Made by a program: the position numbers and the translations under genes
Source of the DNA: an uncultured Cytophagales bacterium
Lineage (GTDB): Bacteria > Bacteroidota > Bacteroidia > Cytophagales > Thermoflexibacteraceae
Assembly (NCBI GenBank): GCA_938039675.1
Contig: CALHUI010000003.1
Coordinates: 248,001-312,000 of the forward strand
Direction: 5' to 3'
Length of the DNA stretch: 64,000 bases
Part shown: positions 8,946-17,701 of the stretch, piece by piece
Numbering within the stretch: position 1 is the stretch's first letter
How the letters are laid out: every line of letters begins with the position of its first letter
The notes under the pieces: generated by a model
Seen by the model: only the letters and a program-made list of their open reading frames with translations
Told to the model about the DNA's origin: nothing
The model's database searches: none

Positions 8946-9866
8946 TTGAAAAAAATTTTAACCTTTTTTGCGCTGCTGATTGCCGGCATGAATGCTTTTG
9001 CCTGTGAAATATGCGGCTGCGGAGTAGGCAATTTTTACATGGGCATTACACCGCAATTCAATCGCCATTTTATCGGGGTGCGCTATCGGCAGATGTCTTT
9101 TGATTCACATTTGGGTACAGGCGGTACGAAAAGCCACCTGACTACGCATGAACTTTTCCAAACTGCCGAACTCTGGGCACGATTCTACCCCACGCAACGC
9201 TGGCAAGTGATGGCATTTTTGCCTTACCACGTAAACCGCCAAACCGACTACAACCAAACGTTCAGCAAAACGCTGTCCGGCTTAGGCGAAGGCGTATTGC
9301 TGGCGAACTATCGCCTGTTGGACAACGTAGCCGATACCACCCAACGGCGTTTTCGCCACAACCTTTTCATTGGCGGGGGCATAAAGCTGCCAACGGCGCA
9401 ATTTCGCTTTGATGCTACCGACAATCAACAGGTTGCCAATCCGAACTTCCAATTGGGCAGCGGCAGTACCGATTTTCTGGCAAACTTTATGTACGTTATC
9501 CGTGCAGGCAAGTGGGGGTTGAGCACAGACCTGAACTTTAAAATAAACACCGCTAATGCTGATGGCTATCGCTTTGGCAATCGCATCAGCGGGCAGGCAG
9601 CGTTGTTTTATACACGTAACGTGCGCGGCGTTTCGGTGATGCCTTATGTGGGTGCTTTCGGCGAACACAGCCTGCACGATAATAACAACGGCGTAGTGAT
9701 TTCCAACACGGGCGGTAGTGCGACTTTTGCTGTTGGCGGCTTGGAATTCTACATAGGGCGCGTTTCCATCGGCTGCAACTTTCAGCAGCCTTTGCGGCAG
9801 GATTTTGCCAACGGAACAATTAAAACCTACGGAAGAGCAGTTGCTCACTTAACTATTATGATATGA
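8946..9866 (+). CDS. Outer-membrane-type protein with N-terminal CEICGCG motif
   Basis: 306 residues starting with TTG at 8946 and a signal peptide ending ...MNAFA. The mature protein begins CEICGCGVGNFYMGITPQF, a cysteine cluster suited to metal binding. The rest alternates in the manner of a beta-barrel: FYPTQRWQVMAFLPYHVNR, GLGEGVLLANYRL, KLPTAQFRFD, with a final amphipathic strand. Similar proteins in Bacteroidota sit beside MbnP/di-haem pairs. A role as an outer-membrane channel or receptor for copper is inference. It begins 23 bases after the MbnH-like gene and its stop overlaps the next ATG. Confidence 0.7.
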   Translation: MKKILTFFALLIAGMNAFACEICGCGVGNFYMGITPQFNRHFIGVRYRQMSFDSHLGTGGTKSHLTTHELFQTAELWARFYPTQRWQVMAFLPYHVNRQTDYNQTFSKTLSGLGEGVLLANYRLLDNVADTTQRRFRHNLFIGGGIKLPTAQFRFDATDNQQVANPNFQLGSGSTDFLANFMYVIRAGKWGLSTDLNFKINTANADGYRFGNRISGQAALFYTRNVRGVSVMPYVGAFGEHSLHDNNNGVVISNTGGSATFAVGGLEFYIGRVSIGCNFQQPLRQDFANGTIKTYGRAVAHLTIMI

Positions 9867-10252
9867 AAGATGTAAAAAAATCCGATACATTTGTAGACGA
9901 ACATGGTGAACTCATTTGCTATGTATCGCCTGCAGAAAAGATATGGCTCTACATACGAGCCATATTTAAAGCTCTGCCTTTTGTGGTTATATTTGTTATA
10001 TGCAGTTTGTTTTTCGTAGAGTTTGCCTGTATTTTAGGGCTATGCATATTGCTGAACCAAACTAAACCCGCTCCCGAAGAATTTGTGCTATACTCCTTTA
10101 TATTTATTGTAAGCAGCGTCATACAGTTGGCCGGATTAGGTATTGGTTGGTGGCTGGCAGAGCACAAAGGCCTTCAAGTGCAAGTTTATCCGAAAAAACA
10201 TAAATCTTTTCTTCCTGTCAAAAAAATTACCAACAAGTCATCTTTGTTATGA
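9863..10252 (+). CDS. Small membrane protein of unknown function, copper cluster
   Basis: 129 residues. After a polar N-terminus (about 30 residues) there are hydrophobic segments at roughly residues 38-60 and 73-97, then a Lys-rich cytoplasmic-looking tail (YPKKHKSFLPVKK). I do not recognise the family. The ATG overlaps the upstream stop (ATGA), and its own stop overlaps the next start, so it is translationally coupled on both sides. This ties it to the MbnP/MbnH-like operon. Confidence 0.65.
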   Translation: MKDVKKSDTFVDEHGELICYVSPAEKIWLYIRAIFKALPFVVIFVICSLFFVEFACILGLCILLNQTKPAPEEFVLYSFIFIVSSVIQLAGLGIGWWLAEHKGLQVQVYPKKHKSFLPVKKITNKSSLL

Positions 10253-10656
10253 AGCAAATCCATATAAAAGGTTTGCCTTTTTTCCTGCTGTTCTTTTGCA
10301 TAGCGATAACAACACAAGCACAGTCCATTTTTGACCAATGGGCGGAACTGGCTTCTTTCCACCAAGTTATGTCGCAAACGTTTCATCCTTCGGAGGCGGG
10401 GGACTTAAAGCCCATCAAAGCGCGTTCTAAGGAAATGGCAGATAAGGCAAAAATATTGGCGCGCTCAGCTATTCCCCAGAAATTTGATACGCCCGAAATT
10501 CGCCAAGCCGTGCAACAACTTGCCAAAGGCAGCAAATCGCTTCACCGATTGGTGCAAAGTTCCAAAGCCACAGATGAGCAAATCAAAAAATCGCTTGCCG
10601 ATTTGCACGATGTATTTCATCGGATTGTCGGGCTTTGCAAGCACGAGAACCATTGA
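10249..10656 (+). CDS. Small secreted helical protein of unknown function, copper cluster
   Basis: 135 residues with a signal peptide ending TTQAQ (about residue 25). The mature part is predicted helical, with WAELASFHQVMSQTFHPSEAGDL early and a histidine- and cysteine-containing end, LHDVFHRIVGLCKHENH. The spacing of His/Met/Cys could suit a four-helix metal- or haem-binding bundle, but no CxxCH is present and I cannot name the family. Its ATG overlaps the stop of the preceding gene. It ends the operon 14 bases before a strong hairpin. Confidence 0.65.
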   Translation: MKQIHIKGLPFFLLFFCIAITTQAQSIFDQWAELASFHQVMSQTFHPSEAGDLKPIKARSKEMADKAKILARSAIPQKFDTPEIRQAVQQLAKGSKSLHRLVQSSKATDEQIKKSLADLHDVFHRIVGLCKHENH

Positions 10657-10669
10657 GTAGCCCAATAGA

Positions 10670-10710
10670 AAACAAACTTGACAGTCTGCTAAGACCTGTC
10701 AGGTTTGTTT
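10670..10710. terminator. Bidirectional hairpin terminator after the copper cluster
   Basis: A 15-bp near-perfect stem: AAACAAACTTGACAG pairs with CTGTCAGGTTTGTTT (one G-U). It lies between convergent genes and carries the recurrent ACCTGTC arm seen at other convergent gaps. Confidence 0.75.
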
Positions 10711-10774
10711 ATTCGATTTTCAAAAGTTTATACAAAACATTTTCCGCAAACCACCTATGCTTTGGTATAGTGGC

Positions 10775-11455
10775 TCAATTAGACTGACTCACCACCATAC
10801 CGCCTTTCAGGCGAATGATGCGTTGTGTGCGTTGTGCCAGTTCAAGGTCGTGAGTAACTACCACAAGCGTAGCACCTGTTTCTCGATTCAGGTAAAAGAG
10901 CAACTGTTGGATTTTACCACTGGTGGCCTCGTCCAAATTGCCCGTCGGTTCATCGGCAAAAAGGATTTTGGGCTCGTTGGCAAAGGCACGTGCAATGGAA
11001 ACCCTTTGTTGTTCGCCGCCTGAAAGTTGGGCAGGGTAGTGGTCGTGGCGGTCGGCAAGTCCTACTTTACCCAGTAATTCCATTGCCCGCTGACGGATGT
11101 GTTTCATCCCTTTGAGCTCCATAGGCACCATTACGTTTTCCAGTGCAGTCAGGGTTGGCAAGAGTTGAAAATTTTGAAAAACAAAGCCTACATCGCGGTT
11201 GCGCAGGCGTGCACGGGCATCTTCGCTCATGGCTTCCAGTGGCTGGCCGTTGAGCATCACAGAACCGGTTGTAGGGCTGTCCAAACCTGCACAAAGCCCT
11301 AAAAGCGTGGTTTTTCCGCTGCCGGAAGGGCCCACGATGGCAAAAGTATCACCCGGAGCAATGCCAAAACTGATTTCGTGCAAAACTGTCAGCGCTTTTT
11401 GGTTACTATAGTAAGTTTTGCTTAATTTTTGCACCTCTAAGATGTAATGCGACAT
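10775..11455 (-). CDS. ABC transporter ATP-binding protein, LolD/YbbA type
   Basis: 226 residues from [15 protein letters not shown]. Walker A is GPSGSGKTT, the Q-loop region [20 protein letters not shown], the signature [14 protein letters not shown] and Walker [20 protein letters not shown] supplies the H-loop. The sequence belongs to the MacB/LolD/YbbA group, which powers permeases for lipoproteins, peptides or lysophospholipids. No permease is adjacent, so the substrate is unknown. The frame is open to 11473, but the first six codons would overlap the divergent amidase start, so the ATG at 11455 is chosen. Confidence 0.92.
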   Translation of the reverse strand: MSHYILEVQKLSKTYYSNQKALTVLHEISFGIAPGDTFAIVGPSGSGKTTLLGLCAGLDSPTTGSVMLNGQPLEAMSEDARARLRNRDVGFVFQNFQLLPTLTALENVMVPMELKGMKHIRQRAMELLGKVGLADRHDHYPAQLSGGEQQRVSIARAFANEPKILFADEPTGNLDEATSGKIQQLLFYLNRETGATLVVVTHDLELAQRTQRIIRLKGGMVVSQSN

Positions 11456-11465
11456 AAAAAAAGGA

Positions 11466-12110
11466 ATGTTCAAAATTAAGCAAGTCTTCTTAAAAGTAGC
11501 AATTTTATTGTTACCTGTATTTTTTCATGCAGCTACTGCCTGCGGTCAGGTGAAAATTGTGCAACGTCCGCTTTCCGATAAATGCTCGCGCCCACGCGAC
11601 AAAGACAAGCCCGTTACCCACCTGATGATTCATTTTTGCAGCGTTTGCACCGAACAACCTCAAAATCCGTACGATTTAAACGCTATTTGCAGGGTGTTTG
11701 AAGACTACGGCGTTTCTGCACACTACCTCATCGGGCGCGACGGCACGGTTTACCAATTAGTGGACGAAAACCGCGTGACGTATCATGCAGGCAAAGGCAA
11801 ACTGCCCTTCCCGCCCTATTTGGAAAACAGTTTTAACGGCAGTTCCATTGGCATTGAGCTGATGGGTATCGGTACGCAGAAAGAAATGGCCGTTTTTATG
11901 GATGCGGAGGCTTATGCACGCATTGCTAAGTCGGATATAGGCTTTACAGAGGAACAATACGCCAGCCTCAAACAACTTATAGCAGATATTCAAAAACGCC
12001 ACCCCGAAATTAAAACGGACAGGCAGCATATTGTCGGGCACGATGAATACGCACCCACCCGCAAAACAGACCCCGGCAGTCTTTTTGACTGGAAAAAAAT
12101 AGGGCTTTGA
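11466..12110 (+). CDS. N-acetylmuramoyl-L-alanine amidase, Amidase_2/PGRP type
   Basis: 214 residues with a signal peptide (about residues 1-27). The Amidase_2 fold follows: THLMIHFCSV (first zinc His), YGVSAHYLIGRDGTVYQLV, AWHAG-like TYHAGKGKL, NGSSIGIELMG and IVGHDEYAPTRKTDPG, which supplies the second His and the Asp ligand. The enzyme cleaves the bond between MurNAc and L-Ala of peptidoglycan or muropeptides, here in the periplasm. It is divergent from the ABC ATPase, with only 10 bases between start codons, and 25 bases upstream of the next gene. Confidence 0.9.
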   Translation: MFKIKQVFLKVAILLLPVFFHAATACGQVKIVQRPLSDKCSRPRDKDKPVTHLMIHFCSVCTEQPQNPYDLNAICRVFEDYGVSAHYLIGRDGTVYQLVDENRVTYHAGKGKLPFPPYLENSFNGSSIGIELMGIGTQKEMAVFMDAEAYARIAKSDIGFTEEQYASLKQLIADIQKRHPEIKTDRQHIVGHDEYAPTRKTDPGSLFDWKKIGL

Positions 12111-12135
12111 TATTTTCACTAAGCGGAAAACTACT

Positions 12136-13239
12136 ATGACGCTCAACGAGCTTAAAACAAAAATCAAATCATACCTGATTACCGGCATCGAATCCGGCAA
12201 TTTTACGCTGAACGATGAGTTCGGCCCCCAATTACAGCAAGAGGCACGCCGGTTGGGGCTTTCCGATGCTGACTTACAGCGGCTGATAAATATTGTGAGC
12301 AAAGAGTTGAATCCCGACGAAATATTGGAAGAGGCTCGCCGCCGTCGGTTGTCGGAGGAAATACCGCCTCTCCCTCCGATTCCGGAAGTAGTTGCATCGC
12401 CTGTCGTTGAGCCTGAGGCTGCTCCGCCCCCCATTACCAATGAAGATGAGGCCGCCAATCGCCGCTATGAAGAAGCCTTGGCAGTATTAGCCGCATTGGA
12501 GCAAAAAGAAGAAAAAAACGAGCAAGCACCTGAACAACCGCAGGAGGAAGAAAAGCGCCGCTTGGAAGAGTTGCGAGCTCGGGGGGAAGCCATTGCACGT
12601 AAAAAAGCCGAAGAGGAAGCCGTAGAGCGGCACAACCGTCCGGTACGAGAGAAGCAGCAGGCAAAAAACTACAAATTGCCGCCTAAACAGTCATCCGGCG
12701 AAACATTGTTAGAAGCCAAAAAACCAACTTTTGAAGGCAGAAAGAAATCCTCCGACACCGATACGGCAGTGGGCGGCGGTTTGGTCAAGAAAATCATACC
12801 TCTTGTGATTGCATTTATGGTTTTAGGCGGCGGAGGCATTGCAGCGTTTTTCTGGTATAAAAACAAGCATTCCTCAGGCATTGCGCCTTCTAAAAAAACA
12901 GAGACAGTTACTTTACCCTCATTTACAGGCAGCAGCAACCTGATAGAAACTGATGTAACAGGCACTTACAGCGGCACTGTTACCAATCGTGGCGAAACAG
13001 AAGTGGTACAAATTGAAATCTACGATGTCAAAACGGCTGTTAATCAGCGGCTTAGGTTTCAGTTCAGGGGCAAATTGCAACAGCGCCGACAAAACATGCA
13101 AGGCTTTGGCGAAATGGAACTTTCCAAAGGAACGATTTATATGGGACACCGCCTCATGGGCGACGCTGCCATCAGCAAAGCCGACGACGGCACCGTTACA
13201 ATTCAGGGGGCTAACTTTCAACTCGCCAAAAAGCCCTAA
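12136..13239 (+). CDS. Hypothetical single-pass membrane protein with coiled-coil linker
   Basis: 367 residues, family not recognised. Residues 1-65 form a helical domain (LNELKTKIKSYLITGIESGN...LQRLINIVSKEL). Residues about 66-215 are a charged Glu/Arg/Ala/Pro-rich linker with coiled-coil character. A membrane span lies near 219-242 (IIPLVIAFMVLGGGGIAAFF). The last 110 residues form a likely beta domain (VTGTYSGTVTNRGETEVVQI...), presumably periplasmic. No signal peptide, so the N-terminal domain should be cytoplasmic. It follows the amidase by 25 bases and may be co-transcribed; an envelope role is only guilt by association. Confidence 0.75.
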   Translation: MTLNELKTKIKSYLITGIESGNFTLNDEFGPQLQQEARRLGLSDADLQRLINIVSKELNPDEILEEARRRRLSEEIPPLPPIPEVVASPVVEPEAAPPPITNEDEAANRRYEEALAVLAALEQKEEKNEQAPEQPQEEEKRRLEELRARGEAIARKKAEEEAVERHNRPVREKQQAKNYKLPPKQSSGETLLEAKKPTFEGRKKSSDTDTAVGGGLVKKIIPLVIAFMVLGGGGIAAFFWYKNKHSSGIAPSKKTETVTLPSFTGSSNLIETDVTGTYSGTVTNRGETEVVQIEIYDVKTAVNQRLRFQFRGKLQQRRQNMQGFGEMELSKGTIYMGHRLMGDAAISKADDGTVTIQGANFQLAKKP

Positions 13240-13265
13240 TTTTGCAGCCTTGAACTCCTGTAAGC

Positions 13266-13637
13266 ATGTACGCCAACGACCCCGAACTTAGCGGAAAGTA
13301 CTTAGGAACTATCAGTCAAGACTTTGTAAAAGTGGCAGATACGCTGCGGGAAGCGGCCTATCAGATTAAAAAACGAGGTATTTCGGACTATCCCATATTT
13401 CCCATTTGCAAAATAGAGCAGGCAGTAGGTGCATTGCTGATTCCGCGCGGGCAGATGGAAAACAAGTGGAATTACTATGCCTCATTCCTTAACGAATTTG
13501 TTGAACGCGGGCTGGTAGACTCTGAGTTGGAAGAAGAATTTAAAGCCGCTTACAAAGACCCCGAGGAGTTTGCCTGCCTGTTTGTTATTGATCATGACTT
13601 CACCAACTTTGTTTTTATTCCTTATCCCGAGGACTAA
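13266..13637 (+). CDS. Conserved hypothetical cytosolic protein upstream of ruvA
   Basis: 123 residues, acidic, no signal or membrane segment. It starts MYANDPELSGKYLGTISQDF and ends VIDHDFTNFVFIPYPED. I recall related short proteins in Bacteroidota but no assigned function. It ends 8 bases before ruvA, so the two are probably co-transcribed, which does not prove a role in recombination. Confidence 0.75.
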   Translation: MYANDPELSGKYLGTISQDFVKVADTLREAAYQIKKRGISDYPIFPICKIEQAVGALLIPRGQMENKWNYYASFLNEFVERGLVDSELEEEFKAAYKDPEEFACLFVIDHDFTNFVFIPYPED

Positions 13638-13645
13638 CGGTTTTT

Positions 13646-14257
13646 ATGTACGCTTATATCACCGGTAAATTGGCACATCGCGCTCCGGCAGTTGCCGTCT
13701 TAGAAAACAACGGGATTGGCTATGAGTTGCGCATTTCGCTGCAAACCTATTCGCAATTGCAGGAAGGGGCTGTTTGCAAACTGTATACCTACTTACACAT
13801 CAACGGCAATGATTTTTCGCAAACGCTGTTCGGTTTTTTCTCCCAAGACGAAAAGTCATTGTTCCTGATGCTCATCAGCGTGTCGGGGGTAGGGGCAGGC
13901 ACGGCACTGAACATCCTTTCCTCGCTCAGCGCACAGGAAATTCGCGAAGCCATTGCCCGAGAAGATTTGCGTACCCTGCAAAATATCAAAGGAATCGGCT
14001 CTAAAACCGCACAGCGGCTCATTCTGGAACTGAAAGACAAAATCCGCAAAGAAGAAGGCGTGGCAGCGGTAGAAAAGGCAAGTTTTGCAGCTATTATCAA
14101 CCCACAGTTGCAATCGGAAGCCCTTGCTGCCCTGATGATTATGGGAGTGGCCAAACCTGCCGCCGAGAAAAGCATCGCTGCTGTATTAAAGAAATTCGGC
14201 AGCGATATCAGTTTGGAAGAACTCATCCGTCAGTCACTCAAAACAGGTGGCTTATAA
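13646..14257 (+). CDS. ruvA: Holliday junction branch-migration complex subunit RuvA
   Basis: 203 residues. The N-terminal OB-fold begins MYAYITGKLAHRAPAVAVLENNGIGYEL. Two helix-hairpin-helix motifs follow (LLMLISVSGVGAGTALNILSS and LQNIKGIGSKTAQRLILELKDK), and the C-terminal domain that contacts RuvB ends LEELIRQSLKTGG. RuvA tetramers bind Holliday junctions and load the RuvB motor. ruvB is not nearby. Convergent with the following gene across 160 bases in which I see no clear terminator. Confidence 0.97.
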   Translation: MYAYITGKLAHRAPAVAVLENNGIGYELRISLQTYSQLQEGAVCKLYTYLHINGNDFSQTLFGFFSQDEKSLFLMLISVSGVGAGTALNILSSLSAQEIREAIAREDLRTLQNIKGIGSKTAQRLILELKDKIRKEEGVAAVEKASFAAIINPQLQSEALAALMIMGVAKPAAEKSIAAVLKKFGSDISLEELIRQSLKTGGL

Positions 14258-14417
14258 TCAGGTGAGTAAATTATCATTACTTGACGTTTAATCCAACCAA
14301 GAACACCAATACACAAGGTTCTTGCACACTTATATAGGTATGCGCGCTTAAATTTGCCCCCTTACTTCTTAATACGCCGGCTTAATTTTTTACTGTTCAA
14401 AATCCGATTTGCAGCGC

Positions 14418-15638
14418 CTATTCGCTGAGTAATTGCTTCACAAATCGGTCAAATTCTTCTACATATTCGGTATAGTAATGCCCTGTACCGGGGCCGCTGA
14501 AGCCCGTATGAATTTTGCGCACTTTGCCTTTTTTGTCGATAAAAATGGTGGTCGGATAGGCCATCACCGCATTGAGCATAGGCAGCGTTCTGTTGGCTTC
14601 CTCTTTATCGGTTGAACCGGCAAAAAGCACTTCGTAGTTTACTTTCAGGCGCTTCATCATTTTTAAAATGCGGGGCTGTGCCTCTTCAAATTTGGGTGAA
14701 CGCTCATAAGAAAGGCCTATCATTTCTAATCCTTTGTCTTTATTGGCATCATAATAAGGCGCTAAAAATGCGGTTTCATCCATACAGTTCGGACACCAAG
14801 AGCCGAGCAACTGCACCACTACTACTTTGCCTTTGTAGCGCTCGTCATCTATGCTGACCATTTTGTTTTCCATATTTGGAAACCGGAAACTCAGGCGGTC
14901 ATAACCTTCTTTCAGAAAAGTAAGTTTTTCGGGGTCAGGCAGTTGTGCGTTGTCGTTGCGCTTTGCCTGCCAGCGACGGTTGCCACTAATACCCGACCAT
15001 GTTTCACCCGTGATTGCATCGCGGCTGACAATGCCTTCAAACAGCAAAATACTTTCTCCGTTGAAGGTTGAAAGGCTGAAGTGATTGCCGCTCACCTGAC
15101 CTTCCAAAAAGCGATAGTCGCCTGTGGGGGTTAAAAATGTACCTGTCAGGTGATTTCCCTGCTGTGTAAAAACGCCGACCGCTTGTGAGGTGCGCCCGTC
15201 GGCATTGATGAAGGTAACTTCCCATTTGCCCGACATCTGCGCTGTTGCTTTATCAGGATTCTTACTGAATCTGTATGTTTCGCCGTGTTGTGCCCAAAAA
15301 GGTACGCGATAGATGGCATTGCCGGGCAAGTTTTTGCTGAAAACACCTGTCAGGCGGTTGCCTTCGGCTTTGGCAATAATTTCCGAATCAAAAACAGGCA
15401 TGTTGATAACCAGTGAATCGCTGCGATAGCTGATATCGGCGGCTTCTATGCGCTCCTCGCCGTTGCGAATGACAAACATCGGCAGTGCATCTTTGCGTGC
15501 CATTACCTCCATTAAAAAGGGAACTTCTTTGTTCTGAATAGTCAAAACGGCACGCCAGATGCCTGTTGGGACATGCTGTGCCTGCAAACCAAGTGTAGTT
15601 GTAAGCGAAAAGATGGCAAATGCAAGTGTTTTTTTCAT
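14418..15638 (-). CDS. Secreted TlpA/ResA-like thioredoxin-family protein
   Basis: 406 residues with a signal peptide ending LGLQAQ. Residues about 25-225 form a beta-rich domain of the kind that precedes TlpA domains in Bacteroidota (repeats of GxWxxxF / LTGTFLTPTGDYRFLEG). Residues 250-405 form the thioredoxin fold with the redox pair W-C-P-N-C (C282, C285) and the cis-proline region MAYPTTIFID. Likely a periplasmic disulfide reductase, as in cytochrome c maturation; the partner is unknown. The C-terminus is 10 bases from the end of rlpA's frame on the same strand. Confidence 0.88.
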   Translation of the reverse strand: MKKTLAFAIFSLTTTLGLQAQHVPTGIWRAVLTIQNKEVPFLMEVMARKDALPMFVIRNGEERIEAADISYRSDSLVINMPVFDSEIIAKAEGNRLTGVFSKNLPGNAIYRVPFWAQHGETYRFSKNPDKATAQMSGKWEVTFINADGRTSQAVGVFTQQGNHLTGTFLTPTGDYRFLEGQVSGNHFSLSTFNGESILLFEGIVSRDAITGETWSGISGNRRWQAKRNDNAQLPDPEKLTFLKEGYDRLSFRFPNMENKMVSIDDERYKGKVVVVQLLGSWCPNCMDETAFLAPYYDANKDKGLEMIGLSYERSPKFEEAQPRILKMMKRLKVNYEVLFAGSTDKEEANRTLPMLNAVMAYPTTIFIDKKGKVRKIHTGFSGPGTGHYYTEYVEEFDRFVKQLLSE

Positions 15639-15647
15639 GTCAACCGA

Positions 15648-16655
15648 TTAATAGTGTTGTTTAATGAATCCGTTAAAGCCTTTGGCTTTTAGCTTGGCAG
15701 CAAGCTCGCGAGCCTGTTCGGGCGTACCTTCGCCTGTTATCACGCGGAAAATGCGCGTTGAGCCAGACCATCCTGTTTGTATGCAAACATCGGCAAGGCG
15801 GGTTTGTTCTACATTTCGCCCAATTTGGATAGCAGTTTCTAACTTGTTGTAAGACCCTACCTGAACGCCGTACCCGTTCGGATAGATGATTGTGCCGTCT
15901 AATTTGTAGGTATTAATTCCTGCAAAAGTTTCGACATCAACCGGTTTGCCGGCAGGCGTTTCTTTGTTTTCCTGAACAGGCGGTTTTTGTTCCCGCTTCG
16001 GCTCAGGTTTGGGCTTCGGTTGCGTTTGCGGCTGTGGTTCAGGTTTAGGTTCTTCCGGTTGCGTAGTATTGCTTTCCTGCTGATTTTCAGGAGCTTTTTC
16101 TTGCTTGCCTAACAGGCGGCGGATGCGTTCTAATACCGAACGGCGTTTGATTTCCTCATCCTCGGCGGGTTCTTTCTTCGCGGGCGGACGTGTCCTAATG
16201 CCTTTTTCTTCCTGTTTACGGATGCGTTCTTCGTTGGCTTTGCGCTCACGTTCGGTTACAGGGCCTGTTTCCACATAAATCACCTCTAACAGAACGGGGG
16301 CTACACCGCTCCGGAGCATATCAATTTTTGCCGCAGCCGCTTTTGATAAATCTATGATGCGATTGCCAACATAAGGGCCTCTGTCGTTAATCCGCACAAT
16401 AACGGATTTGTTGTTGCGCGTGTTTGTAACCCTCAATAGGGTATGAAACCTAATGCGCGGATGAGCCGCAGTCAGTTCGTTCATGTCAAACCTTTCACCA
16501 TTGGCTGTTTTGCGGCCATGGAACTGCTCGGCATAGTAGGAGGCTTCGCCGCGCTGGGTATAACCCACCCGATTGTAAGCCTGGTCTAAAGGCGCTACTG
16601 TCAGTTGCAGGGGTAGCAATAGAATGAGTAACAGGAACAAATGTTGTTTTCGCAC
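15648..16655 (-). CDS. RlpA-family septal-ring protein, DPBB plus SPOR domains
   Basis: 335 residues with an N-terminal signal. The double-psi beta-barrel (about 33-125) carries GEASYYAEQFHGRKTANGERFD, H65 and INDRGPY with the catalytic-type D91. A Pro/Lys/Glu-rich linker (about 150-240, with repeated PKPEPQPQ-like units) follows, and a C-terminal SPOR domain starts near residue 255 (YGVQVGSYNKLETAIQI). RlpA proteins cleave or bind denuded glycan strands at the division septum. Same strand as, and 43 bases after, another SPOR protein gene. Confidence 0.9.
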   Translation of the reverse strand: MRKQHLFLLLILLLPLQLTVAPLDQAYNRVGYTQRGEASYYAEQFHGRKTANGERFDMNELTAAHPRIRFHTLLRVTNTRNNKSVIVRINDRGPYVGNRIIDLSKAAAAKIDMLRSGVAPVLLEVIYVETGPVTERERKANEERIRKQEEKGIRTRPPAKKEPAEDEEIKRRSVLERIRRLLGKQEKAPENQQESNTTQPEEPKPEPQPQTQPKPKPEPKREQKPPVQENKETPAGKPVDVETFAGINTYKLDGTIIYPNGYGVQVGSYNKLETAIQIGRNVEQTRLADVCIQTGWSGSTRIFRVITGEGTPEQARELAAKLKAKGFNGFIKQHY

Positions 16656-16698
16656 GTGAAGTCAGGTTAGATTGGGGGCAAGTTTTAGGCAATGGGGC

Positions 16699-17598
16699 TT
16701 ATAAATGAGGTTTAATGATGGCTTGCAATTGATGTTTGGTTTTCATCTCTTTGGCTGCTTTTTCGGCTGCACTTTTGTTAGGATATTCTCCTATAATCAC
16801 GCGATAACTTGTCTTGCTTCCCGTGCCGGCAACTTGTATGTACACCTTGCCTAATTTTTTCTTCTCCAAATTGACGGCTTCTCTAACGGCTTTGGCAGAC
16901 TCGTTAAATGCGTGCAGTTGCAATCCAAAACCTTTTACGGCAACTTTTATGCCGCGAGTATTGTAAGTGCCTGCCTGTGCAAAAGGTTTTTGCCTGCCTG
17001 TTTTCCCTTTAGTTTTATCGGGCATATTTTTCCCTACGTTCCGAGCCGATGAGACGGAAGACTTATTATGGTTCTTGGTTGCGGGTTTAGCCGTTGTTGC
17101 TACGAGTTGCGCCGGTGTTTCTTGTGCCGGCTGTGTGGCAGGCGCAGCCGGTATTTCCTCGTTGTCATAATACATCCGTTCCTTTTTGTCGGTTTGCAGA
17201 CGGTTGGCATTCACTTCGCGGTAGGCATCGGCAACCACCTGTCCGCTTCTGGGAAGTTTGGCGGGGCTGTATTCTATGCGTAGCGTGGCTTCCGCTCCGG
17301 TAATGCCCAGCGAATCGGCTGCTGCTTGCGAAATTTCCATGACGTAGGGCAGGTTTTTGGGCAATTTTCTGACCACTTTCAGCACTACCTGCCTGTTATT
17401 GGCCGCATGGCTTGCATAAAGCACTGTGCCAAGGGGCAGGCTGTTATGTGCGGCTGCATTCCAGTTGTCGGATGCGCCAAGGACTACCACCTTTGCGCTG
17501 ACCGTCGCCGATTGGCGCTGGGCGACTAATGGCAAAAATGCCATGCCCAATGCCGTCCATACCACAAATAATATTGCTATCCGAAAGACCTTTCGCAT
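16699..17598 (-). CDS. Secreted SPOR-domain protein with degenerate RlpA-like barrel
   Basis: 299 residues with a signal peptide ending VAQ. Residues about 45-115 resemble the RlpA double-psi barrel (NSLPLGTVLYASHAANNRQVVLKVVRKLP), but the NDRGPY segment that carries the catalytic Asp is replaced by KLPKNLPY. A basic linker follows, then a SPOR domain (GIKVAVKGFGLQLHAF to the end). Probably a non-catalytic peptidoglycan-binding paralogue of the neighbouring RlpA. The tandem arrangement suggests duplication and divergence. Confidence 0.78.
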   Translation of the reverse strand: MRKVFRIAILFVVWTALGMAFLPLVAQRQSATVSAKVVVLGASDNWNAAAHNSLPLGTVLYASHAANNRQVVLKVVRKLPKNLPYVMEISQAAADSLGITGAEATLRIEYSPAKLPRSGQVVADAYREVNANRLQTDKKERMYYDNEEIPAAPATQPAQETPAQLVATTAKPATKNHNKSSVSSARNVGKNMPDKTKGKTGRQKPFAQAGTYNTRGIKVAVKGFGLQLHAFNESAKAVREAVNLEKKKLGKVYIQVAGTGSKTSYRVIIGEYPNKSAAEKAAKEMKTKHQLQAIIKPHL

Positions 17599-17701
17599 TT
17601 GCGCAGATTTTACATTATTTTAACACCCGACTTTTGAAAGCCTTATTAAAACAACAACCCAATCACTGGTTACATTTTTTGCTCCTTCCATCCGTTTGAA
17701 G

